Below are positions 10,790 through 21,100 of a stretch of 64,000 nt of DNA, piece after piece (the first letter of the stretch is position 1; each line of letters begins with the position of its first letter). The stretch is from contig NW_019775774.1 in NCBI RefSeq assembly GCF_001039355.2, forward strand, positions 124,001 to 188,000, given 5' to 3'. The DNA is from Lingula anatina (Eukaryota > Brachiopoda > Lingulata > Lingulida > Lingulidae). Below the pieces are notes generated by a model, which worked only from the letters and a program-made list of their open reading frames with translations, was not told where the DNA came from and did no database searches. The translations under genes were made by a program, and so were the position numbers.

Positions 10790-13327
10790 ATGAAAGTGTT
10801 ATTAATGATTGTGCTGATAATCTATGTCTTGGTCAATTCTGAAAATAGTCAAAATGGCAAAGTTACCGTATTGCCGTCGTCAGGCAGACCTGAAGTGCGG
10901 AGCGACACCGTGATAGTAAAATCGGTAAGTTCAGTTAGGCCTGGAACTATCGGCTATCGCGATGAACAAGTGTCTAATACTAGTAGAAAGCCTACACATG
11001 AAAGCCACAGTTCTCCCAAGATCAACGAAAGCGCTCCAGATCCGCTTTTGAAGTCAACCGCCTGCACGGGAGCCTCCAGTCGATTTTTTGTGCCCAATGG
11101 GGATGTCACAAACAATACAAATTGCAACCAAACAGAGGAGAATGCACCGCACGGAAACGATACTTACTCCGGTCTCTCCAAGCGGTCTCAAACCTAACTT
11201 CAGATACGTATAACACTGCGATTACAAGTCAAGCTCCCACTGTTCACCTTAGGCCTAAATTGGAAGAACCAAGTAAAACCTATTCAATGGAATATGCACG
11301 CCGGAGACTTACACAGCTTAACATAACAGTCAACAGCCTGTTCTGCGCCGAAGAGAGGGCTGGTTCAACCACTAACGTCGTTCTCGTGACCTGCTACTGC
11401 GACGACTTGTGTCACGTTTTTGGCGATTGCTGTTGGCCATACGGTCACTTTTGCAACGATACCAAGCTCACGGGGATTGAAATACAGAAAAATAATACAG
11501 AATGTTGGTTGCAGGCGACTAAAGAAAATTACGAAGTTAGTGCTAAATACTACTGGATTGTTTCTTCTTGTCCAAGCCACTGGCAAGATGAAAATGTCCG
11601 CCAAAAATGTGAGTTCAAAGGCTTGTCTAACGACATTGATATAATGCTACCTGTTTCATCAACATGGGCAAACCTCACGTATAAAAACGTTTTCTGTGCA
11701 ATATGTCACAAGGCAACAACTCGCACAGCATGGAAACCCAGGGTAGTGTGTCTGACCTCCCAAATCGAAGTTTTTAGAGATGTAACGAACGTCTCTGAAA
11801 TTTTAGACCAGATTGAAATGATTCCGGATTGCATGATGTTCTTTGATGCACCAGACCATAATCCTGGACGACCATGCATAGGTCCTGGAGGGGGGCATGA
11901 CCCTGCGAACGGACAAAATGACAGACGTTGTTCAAGGTCATTAGACGCCGAGTCCGCACGTCTCTGCCAGTACGGGCCTGTGTCGTTGACTTTTTATAGG
12001 CGTCCAAATGGTCACGCATATGGTCAAAATGTATTCTGCTGGCTTTGCCTTAGACAACCAGATTCTATTCCAAGCATTCAGGAATGTGACGAATATGGTA
12101 AGTCGTTAAGTAACTATTTTCTATTGAAGTCATAATCAGATATCAGATCGTCCCGCCAACCTTTTATCCACTATATTAAATGGATGGCTTTTTGGTCTTT
12201 ACCAAGTTAAATGTTGCTTAAGAGGTTGGTGCAACATTAGATATTTAGTTAATTTCTTAAGCACATGGCTCTTTATTACTGAGAGACGAGCTTCTTCCTG
12301 AGTGTTTAACAATTCAACCTGCCAGAGCAGGAAGTAACCTACAGGTGAGTGGAACTGTTCTTTCTTGTCACGATCTCCTTAATACTTTTTCCCAATAAAA
12401 CCCCCACCCCACCCCACTCCACAAAGACAGGTATACGCATTGGCACGCGGCCATGTCGAATACCTGGTATTTATTTAGATTCTGCAAAAGCATATGGTAC
12501 CAACTTTATCTATGCTGCCTCACCCACAGTGGTCTCTTGGAGCTGCGAACATGCTTCTGTCTTGGCTTGTTTGCGTTCTCTTTCTATATACATACAACGA
12601 ATAATGCTTATAGTATTGACCTTAATGTTGAAAATTATATGAAAATTTTAGAGATATGATTAAATACATTTTCCAGTTATTCTGTGGGCCTATATTTAGG
12701 CCTAACTGTACATACGCCATGGTCTTAGAATAAATAAAATGACATAATTATGTTACATGTACCTATAATCAGTGATTTGGTGTCAAACTGACACAAATCA
12801 AAACAGATAATTCGGCGCTGTGACTCATTAAGGTCATTTTTTGCCTGCACAGTTTCTTTTCTTCCCATTGTATCTCATTACTTACTTTTGAACTAATTTT
12901 GCTTTTTCTCAGATGAAGCAGCGATGAAGGCTTTTGAGCCAAATGGTTTCTCTGCCTTGATAGATTATCAAAGGGAATCCCGTTGTCAGGAACACCGGAA
13001 TCAAGTAAGCATGGGTAGTCTATGGAATCTAAATATCTAATGCTATATCGTTTCAAGTGTGTGTGAGCTTCTTTCAGATTTTTGTAATTGACGAAAACCA
13101 GCCTTTTCTCATTGCTTTAGCAAATGAATTTGAACAAGATGTTGATATCCATTGCCTCGTTTAAAGATGCATTTAAAGTCAAAGTTTTGCCTCAAAACCC
13201 AACCAGACCAAATACCACAATATAGTTTCGTATAGTATAGGCTACGTACCTGTAGTTTAGAGAAATACGAAATACCAAAGGGCTTAGTTCATGTTTCCTG
13301 TAAATCATATTTCAGCGGACATTTTCT

Positions 13328-13358
<31 letters not shown>

Positions 13359-14431
13359 TTTTGGAGGGGGGCTTTAAATATTCCTCAGCAGTTTAATCTG
13401 CAAAAGTATGCAATTGCGCGCGCAGATAAATGCACCCCTGCACACATCCATACATGGGAGTGAGAGTGATGATTTTGCAATTCACCCGTAGTACTACGTA
13501 TATACATTATTTACGGACGAACAAATATTTGGAGAAGATGCAGTTTCAATGCTATTTTGGCCAAAAAGAGGGGTATAATTATTTGGCTTACGATTTGGCA
13601 TTCTCTCATATAGGAAACTACTAGACCCGATTTATATGCGTTATGGGAAACCTTTATTTAGTATGGTTAACGGTCTGCAATATGTATTCTTTAAACGAAA
13701 TCTATAGACATAAATTGCACTCGAAATTATAAAAATGGTTTGAAACGATAAAAAGGGACACAGTATAGACAAATACATGTATATTTTATTTGGATAATGC
13801 ATGCTGTGCACATTGAACTGCAAATCAACGCATTACCAACTTTTTTGTGCTTTTATTATTTTTATCCCCTTTCCAGGACGACTGTCAGCAGATCACTAAA
13901 TGCCCAAAGGATGAAAGATGGTGCAGACTACCCATATATCTTACTGGTATGATCAACCTACAGTTCAACTTAACTATCATATTCACCCCAAAACAAGTCA
14001 TCAAGCAACCCTGCAGCCTTACCTACATTTGTGGGATACAGTACAGGCTTTTCTTGGAAACCATACCTAAGTTATCGCCAGTTGGCGTTTGGGAGGCCTA
14101 TAAGTTTATGGATCCTTTAGCAGAGTGCACTCTCCCATCGAGTGAGAGAAATTACGTCGCTACCCTTTTGCCGGTCAGGCTAAAGCGAAGCGTTCGCCGT
14201 CTCCAAGATGCCACTCCATTGTTTGAGTCTCTTGAGGATCAGGTAGATGCTCTGATTCAGAAGAACTACCGCAATTATACTTACAATAATCTCGATTTTG
14301 AAGTCGGCATCGTTAAGAACCGCAGAGAAGAATTCGAAACTGCAGTCCATCCAATATCCTCTCTCTCCCGGGGCCGAGACAATCTTATACTCTGGCAGGT
14401 TCTGATAGCATTTATCATTCAGAACATCTAA
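10790..14431 (+). CDS. Somatomedin-B-like, receptor-ectodomain-like secreted protein (3 exons)
   Basis: Exons 10790-12097, 12913-13004 and 13877-14431. Both introns are GT-AG with matching phases (1, then 0). I chose the ATG at 10790 because it has an A at -3 and opens a signal peptide (MKVLLMIVLIIYVLVNS); an in-frame ATG at 10703 adds 29 residues in front of it. A Ser/Thr/Asn-rich linker with NxS/T sites follows. Then comes a somatomedin-B-like knot near 11340-11455 with the signature CYCDDLC....GDCC, and a Cys-rich ectodomain with the pattern P-V-S-S-T ... YKNVFCAICHK. This order recalls Methuselah-like or adhesion-GPCR ectodomains of marine invertebrates. No seven-helix domain follows: the frame ends with a short hydrophobic tail (ILWQVLIAFIIQ), which could be a GPI signal or a truncated helix. 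The frame shifts by one missing base within about 11122-11197, so exon 1 is read in two frames. That is either a sequencing or allelic error or a damaged gene. Confidence 0.72.
12098..12912 (+). other. Intron 1 of the SMB-domain gene
   Basis: Donor GTAAGTCG, acceptor TTTTTCTCAG. It contains only AT-rich sequence and short chance frames. No repeat is recognised. Confidence 0.75.
13005..13876 (+). other. Intron 2 of the SMB-domain gene
   Basis: Donor GTAAGC, acceptor CCCCTTTCCAG. It includes a long T tract near 13331-13358 followed by a short G-rich stretch, and nothing else recognised. Confidence 0.75.
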
Positions 14432-15200
14432 AATGTTCAGCTACCTTTATAAACAATGTATAATTTTACCGCAGTCATTCACAGCTGAAATGAGATAAAG
14501 TGTGGTAAAGAGATTTGGGTGTCAAGGACTTTGGGCGGCCACTTCAGCCGCTGCTTTACCTTAATCGCTGTTTTGTGTTGCGCAACAAAAGTTGGTCTTT
14601 GGTCAGTCTTGCACATATTTATCTGTGCTGTAATAGAAATAGTTAGTGCTACTGTATTAAACTTTGTAACTAAATATTAATGAAAAGAGAAATGTCACCC
14701 ATCTTCTTGATCCAATTAACGTTGCTTGCTGGCCGATGACATAATGTGGATCAGTGAAGAGATGGCCCAAAGTCTTGTGTCCCACATGTAGCTAAAAGTC
14801 AAAAAGATTTCTTTGGATTTGGAGAAGAATGGGATAAGAAATAATAACAGACTAGTATGTATTAAAATAAAAACTGACAATTTATCAAAGGATATTTTGG
14901 TTGTTTTCTCTTAAATATGAATATGAAGTCAAATCTAGTAAACGCAACCAAACGCCATCATATTGTTTCACATAGCATAACTAAAGATATGCTGAAGGGT
15001 ATCGTCTCATATTTCCCCCCCCAAAATGACATTCGAACAGATGTTATTCTCCTTTCTTTTTGTGCTATATATTTAACCCTCAGTTATTTTCGTCAAATTG
15101 TATTACTTACCATCCCTTTGCAGAATTGCTAGTAATAATTATTGAGTTTGTAGCCATGATCTTTTCTTTTTTAAGCAAAGCCCAATAATATATACCTATG
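14432..15200 (+). other. 3' flank of the SMB-domain gene
   Basis: No seven-helix coding sequence is seen here. ATTAAAATAAAAAC near 14861 may serve as a poly(A) signal. A short frame at 14917-15132 has one hydrophobic stretch but no supporting splice sites. Confidence 0.35.
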
Positions 15201-15216
15201 CTTATTCTTCTACGTA

Positions 15217-15371
15217 GACCGGTCCAACACTGCGGGGACTCTTGCTGAGTACTGTTTCCAACGTACTTGTAAAATCACCAGCTTTTGTGTATGCTACATA
15301 ACGCCAGGAGGCCTGATATTCAGTTTTACTGATTGCACTCAGCAATAGTCCCCGGAATTGGATCGATCTAT
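15217..15371. mobile_element. MITE family 1, copy 1
   Basis: Ends GACCGGTCCAACACTGCGGGG and CCCCGGAATTGGATCGATC are inverted repeats. The subterminal words TTGCTGAGTACTG and GATTGCACTCAGCAA pair with each other. The same architecture appears at 19.6, 22.4 and 25.4 kb. Confidence 0.65.
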
Positions 15372-15639
15372 GATGGTGTATATGAGAATGGGGTCAAATA
15401 TATAATTCTACATCCGTAAAATAAACTCATATGCGCTTTTTTTTATTTAAAGTAAATTGCATGTTATGTTACGTTAATTCATACTGTAGAGACATTTCTG
15501 CTTTCTCCTTGAAATAGATAAATTTTTTCCATCAAACGAATTTATCATTAACCAACAGAATATATTTCCAACAAAGCGTAACTTCAGTAGTAAATGTTAA
15601 TTATAAGACCCAAAAAAGAGTGTTTTTCGTCGCCGCATG

Positions 15640-15925
15640 CGCACTTTTAACCTTGCGCACAACTTTTTTCTGATTATGAATGGAGGCCGTGCGTGCACGT
15701 GGCCATTGATGGCTATACTCTGTTATAATCTCTTAAGTGATTATAACCAAAAAAAAAAAACTTTTTTAGAAAAAAAAAAAAAAAAAACAGGGACTAACTT
15801 TGAATGTAAAAATGGATTCATTAACCATTGGTAAGTATGGGGAAATTGTTGTTTACTCCAGAAAAATTCTTTTTTTTTGGGGGGGGGGGGGGCAAAACGA
15901 AGAGTAATTATCCCTTTAACTTATA
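15640..15925 (+). repeat. MITE family 2, copy c
   Basis: Contains the core TAATCTCTTAAGTGATTATAAC, a long A tract, then GGGACTAACTTTGAATGTAAA, the ACCATTGGTAAGTATGGGG block, a G run, and the end block AGTAATTATCCCTTTAA. The order is the same as in copies a, d and e. Confidence 0.65.
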
Positions 15926-16066
15926 ATTTAAGCTGAAATTTCAAAGTTGCTGGCTGGCTCCTACCATCCAGATCAAAGATGCTGAAGCGCAAACGCAAAC
16001 TTGTCATTGCGTTAGCGCTGCCTGAACGCTGTCTGATAAAAGCACATGCAGCGACACGTGTCTCCA

Positions 16067-16903
16067 GGAGAGCGGGGTTGGTTGGAACACTTTTCACTTT
16101 TTTTGCGATATCTCAGCAGTCAAAGCTTTGGGGACAAAAATAAAAACACTGATAGGGGATAATTATATGCCGCACTCATCTATGAAATAAAACATCAAGT
16201 AGGTATTTTTATTTTAGAGTAATAAATACTCAAAGTTGCCTCTTAAAACGTTCCATCTCACCCCACCCGCGGGGTAAGTTGGAACAGTCAGTGGGGTGAG
16301 TTGGAACAAGAGGGCGAGTTGGAACGCTTGCATATAAATTCAAAGTATAATTCATTTTAAGAGTAGGTTTATCTATATTAATTTCCCAACAAGAACGTAT
16401 TACCTTGTATTCGTATCTCCATAGTTTGTAAGCATTTTTTAGGTTTATAATTTGCTTTCAAAGAGAAAAGAAATTGAATATCACATAACCTATCAACAAC
16501 AGTATGTTAGACCTACAAATGAAAACTGTATCTCTTTCAACTAGACCTCAGAATCAAAATCGCAGTTCTGACATATGCACACTCGGTCACCCTCAATTAG
16601 TACAGTCTTCATGTGACCACTTTAGACAAACAATGCATTTAACCCATTTCTCTTTTGGTCGGCCGTTACTGAACGGCTCCCCACAAACCAGACATAGCCA
16701 CTCTTCTAATTCTGACTAAGAATCGCTGATCATTTTTAATTTTTTTTTTNTTTTACTGCATTTTCAAAACTTCCAAAAGTTTACCGGATGAATGGCCATA
16801 CCAAGTGACATTTTTATTCTGAAGGAGCACATGATCGGTCTTGTAGTTTAAGAAATAAAGCCAATGTTCCAACTTACCCGCGTTCCAACCCACCCCGCTC
16901 TCC
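16067..16903. mobile_element. 837-bp transposon derivative with GGAGAGCGGGG ends
   Basis: Left end GGAGAGCGGGGTTGGTTGGAAC, repeated inverted at the right end (GTTCCAACCCACCCCGCTCTCC). Further GTTGGAAC and TTGGAACA words are scattered near both ends. Inside, on the minus strand, is the remnant of a transposase tail (16541-16714). It looks like an internally deleted, non-autonomous DNA transposon. A contig join (N at 16750) lies in a T tract inside it. Confidence 0.75.
16541..16714 (-). pseudogene. PHD-like zinc-finger tail of a transposase (relic)
   Basis: The minus-strand frame reads EEWLCLVCGEPFSNG, then KWVKCIVCLKWSHEDC. After a one-base shift it continues as EGDRVCICQNC and ends at a stop at 16541-16543. 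The spacing C-x2-C, C-x2-C, H-x2-C, C-x2-C is that of the PHD-like finger found at the C-terminus of pogo/DDE_1-type transposases. The upstream catalytic part is missing and the frame is shifted once, so it is inactive. Confidence 0.65.
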
Positions 16904-17100
16904 CCTATTTGACTTGTGACTGCACATAAATATGCAAGTTGAGCTTTTTGACAATCATTAATTTACATGTTCCTTTTATTCTGCGCATTATCACTGAGAG
17001 AAAAGTTCAAACAATTAACCATTTTCGTAACATCAAAGGCCCGATTTGTGGAGATCTACCAGTAGACAGAATGTATATGTAAACTAGAAAAGCACTCCGA

Positions 17101-17326
17101 GAGCGCAGACCTCCGCCAAGGCAGCGGTTTTTGATTATTATTGATTATTGATTGATTATAGATGTGGATCACCACCAAAAACTAATCACTTCTAAGTTAA
17201 CCCATTTCCCACCTAGTAGGACCTACCCTGAAAATTTCATCAAAATCGGTCCATAACTTTTTGAGTTATGTTGATGACGAACAGACAGACAGACAAACAG
17301 AAGTGAAAACATCCTTGGCGGAGGTG
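17101..17326 (+). repeat. CCTCCGCCAAGG-ended dispersed repeat
   Basis: Begins GAGCGCAGACCTCCGCCAAGG and ends CCTTGGCGGAGGT. Inside are ATTTCATCAAAATCGGTCC, AACTTTTTGAGTTATG and a GACA/AACA run. I recall repeats of this form in many marine invertebrates and fishes; no database check was possible. Confidence 0.7.
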
Positions 17327-17339
17327 AAAAAAATTGAAA

Positions 17340-18080
17340 AAAAAAGAAGAAATTTAACACACCACTGCGCCGCTTTTTAAATATACCTGACGAAAAACTC
17401 AATACTTCTTATGCCTAATATATCAATACAACAATACAAAGTAGAATACAACAGCAAAAATCGTGTTCACAATTGGCACCTAGTAAATCGTAGCCTAACA
17501 AGAGACTGTGTACATATACCTCCGTGCAGATTTATATCTTATTAAAGCATAAACAATTATGCATAACTAAATAAATAACAACTCACTCTATCACCTGTGG
17601 TCCTAAAAGATTAAATTCCTGACTGGAATATTAGCTGTCATGTTCTCTGACCTGATAGGACAACCAGATTTGTAGCTTAAGATGACATATGGTGGCCATC
17701 TTCTTGCCTGACATGGCTAGTCTCCAGGTTCCAGTCAGTCTTATATGGGGAACATGGGTTAAGCTAGAGCTTGGCATCGGCTACGAGTAGATTATAAATG
17801 TTCCTGGACTGTTGAACTTGAATAAACTTGGACTTGAAAGATACAGGTATGTTTTGTGTGTAAACAGATTATCAAAACGTTAGAACAAAGGTGTTCGATG
17901 CTTCCGACTAGTGAACCGAGGCCGGTAGAGTAGAGCACGGTTGGATATCAAATTGATTGAAAGTACAAGGGTGATTATTTTGATTGTCAATTTTATAGCG
18001 TTAGATTGAGGATGCATGTAAGAATACTATTATTATTCTTCGAGCCTCATGATCAGTGAGAAAGTAATGAACACAGAAAT
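17340..18080 (+). promoter_or_regulatory. Upstream region of WRAP53
   Basis: Presumed to hold the WRAP53 promoter and a noncoding first exon, since a clear acceptor (ATATTTTTCAG, ending 18189) lies eight bases before the start codon. A possible donor, GATACAG|GTATGT, occurs near 17846. No TATA box or CpG island stands out. Confidence 0.3.
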
Positions 18081-18093
18081 CTCTCTCTCTCTA

Positions 18094-18137
<44 letters not shown>
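18081..18137 (+). repeat. (CT)n microsatellite
   Basis: Almost pure CT dinucleotides just upstream of the acceptor of the first WRAP53 coding exon. It may act as part of an extended pyrimidine tract. Confidence 0.9.
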
Positions 18138-18140
<3 letters not shown>

Positions 18141-18196
18141 GATCTAATGTACTTCCCATATCATTGATATCATTCTAAATATTTTTCAGTGTAGGG

Positions 18197-21100
18197 ATGG
18201 AAGGCAATGTCGCTTCTCAAGAGAATCTTCAGAGCACTGGGAAAGAAGAGACACATGTAGATGCAGAGTCTGAAAAAGATACAGGCTTGGCAGTAGAATG
18301 TCCCAAAAATGAAGGTGAACAAAATCAGCAGTCATCATCTCCCGATTTGAAGGGGCCATCTTTACAAAAAGACGGCAGTGGCGATAGTTCATGTCTTGTA
18401 ACGTATATTGACAATACTCTGAAAGAGATGCAAGACAGTTCACAGCAAATAAACGTTAACATGACTTCAGTAAATGACAGAGTATCTGGAGAGCCAAGTG
18501 AAGGAGTGGCTAATGAAAAGACTGGAAACAGTCAGTCAGAAACAGAGCCTTCTGAACTGGCAAGCGTGGCTTCTTTTGGAAGCAGTGCCATCTCACAACC
18601 AGAGACTAGGAATGTCTGTAAAGATGTCAAAGCTTGTCTTGACAGTAGTGCCACCTGTCAGACAGTGGCTGACCCTCCACCAAACAAGAAGGCAAAAACT
18701 GATGGAGCCCAGGACTGTGACAGTAGTCTGTCTACAAAGTAATTTTTGTCTTCCTCCTTTCTAAGTAATCTCCTTGTCATAGTCTATTGGATTGAAAACT
18801 TGGGTGAATATTAACGGTATTGATTCTCACCTCTCCCTTTATTCCATCATTTTTCACGAAAAAAAAGACCCTAATATCACTGATAAAATTTTACATATTG
18901 CAAAACAGAATTATAAACTTGGACAAACCAGCCATTCAAGTTGACAGTCCTGCAAAATATGAGTATAAATAGTAAAAAAAGGAAATCTCTGGCTAAGAAA
19001 AATTTATACATTGTAAGGTCTAACTCCTACCAGTGCACAAGTATGCATGGCATGCACTCATACGACTCTCTCACACAAACACATATACACACACATACAT
19101 TTACATGCGCACGCACACACTAAAAGATACATGTACAATTACTACAGCTACAACATTGATTCCTTTGCTTCAATTTCAGTTGCTCCTATAACTTTGACTA
19201 TGTCCCTACCTCTGTGGCCAGTGCTGTAGAGGAGTTTGATGCTGTGGCAGGAAACTTCTTGAAAGGCTGCAAGTGGTAAGTTAAAGGAAGTTCAAAGGTT
19301 AAAGGTCTAGGAAGGTCAAAGGTCAGCCTACGTTATTTTACGGAATAAAACCATGTATACAGTAGTTATTTTTCCAAGCTAGTTCCAGTACATTAAAAAA
19401 TGTAACAGATAATATAAAGCTTTGCTAGCAGATAAAATAAACAGGGTCAAGGAGTATTATAATGTCACCCCCCACCCCCCTAAAAAAAAAATAATAAATA
19501 AATGAAATAAGAAAGAAGAAAGGGGTGCAAAAGAGAGAACAATGGGGAAGAACTTATTGCATTTTTATGCAGGTTTTATTACCTTTACTTTGGAGCCAAG
19601 GGCCTGATTCCCACAGACACCATCAGTCTTCGTGGATCGACCCAACTCTGCAGAGCCTGGCTGACAGCAATCAGCTTAACTGAATGGCATGGTTCCTCCT
19701 GGTGTTGTTAGAATGCAGAAAAACTGGCGAGCAAAGGAGTATGTTGGAAACAAGAGGAAGTGTGTCATTTAGTTAAGCTGATTGCACTTAACAAGAGTCC
19801 CCACAGAGTTGGGTCGATCCATGTGCACCAGTGGTGTCTATAGGAATGGGTTCTTATTTGATTTACCTTATATACCTATAGATGCAACAATTACAGGTAT
19901 ATATGCTGAACCATATAATTATTTGCAAAAGGCCCAAGAAAAGAGATGTCATATTCCTTCTCTGAGAATGGCAGGTACTTCTTTTTATTTTTCTATATTT
20001 CTGTCACTGATTGTTTTCTCAGGTCACCAGATGGCACCTGTGTGCTGACCAACAGTGATGATGGCTACCTCCGTATTTTCAATCTTCCTCAAGAGCTTTA
20101 TGGTCAAGGGTCCAATGGTGGTCAGGATAGTCCAGTCACATCTGATGGCCATAATTGTCCAGAAATGGTGGGTTGATATAGGCTTGAGGCGTAATATTAA
20201 TCACCATATCTGGGGTAGCGGTAGCAATTTTTTTTTGCTTAGCCAAATCACCACATTTTTGTCAATTTGTTACCAAAATGGTTATAATTTGGCTAACACA
20301 TGTCAAATCAAGCCCTTTTTCTTTAGCCAATTGAAGTCAGTTTTAGCATTTGGCTAAATTGGCGAGTGTTAGCGCTACCCCAGCATATGCATTATCAGAA
20401 AAGAAGTTGAAATTCATCAGCTGTGTTATGCTCTAAAAAGTGGAGTTGGATTGACCTGTGTAGAATGATAGGTCATTGGGAATGAACCCTTTATCTCAGA
20501 CTGCATCGGGCCTTAGACTTTTTTACGTTAAGAGGTCACATGTGACATCCAATCTCCAATATTGATTAAGTTTGTTTTTGTTTGGGCGAGAAATTTGTCT
20601 GAAGAAAGAGTATATTAAAAAGAAAAAAAAATACAGAAAGAAGTTGAAGGGAGATTTTTCAACCATTGATTTCAGAAATCAGCCTTAAGGATCTTAGAGG
20701 GAGAACTGGTATATGATTACAGCTGGTATCCCCTGATGAATTCCATGGAACCCGCAACATGCTGGTGAGTGTGATGGGTTTTATTGTCTCATTAGCATGT
20801 ATCTTATAATAAGAAGTACATACTTTAACTTGATTTTCATGTTATTTTGTTCAAAATGTTAGTGTATTAATGTGATAGAATTTATAATACTGAAAAAAGA
20901 TAAGGCATGTCAATACATGGGTAAAAACTTTCATGATTATCAGTCGTCATTTTTTTTTCATATGGAATAAATGCCGTGAGAAATTGCAAGCTCATTTCTA
21001 GGATTTTCAGTTTTTACAACATTCACCCATGTGACAGTTATGTATATGTCTTGAGCTTGTTGAGCTAGATTGAATTATTTATATAGCTATCACAAACTTT

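Noticed and set aside
11172-11204. A tiny intron resolving the exon 1 frameshift
   Set aside because: A GT...AG pair about 32 bases long exists, but it is too short for a normal animal intron and lacks a branch-point context; a missing base is simpler.
16240-16330. GTTGGAAC-rich tract as a transcription-factor cluster
   Set aside because: These words belong to the subterminal repeats of the transposon at 16067-16903.
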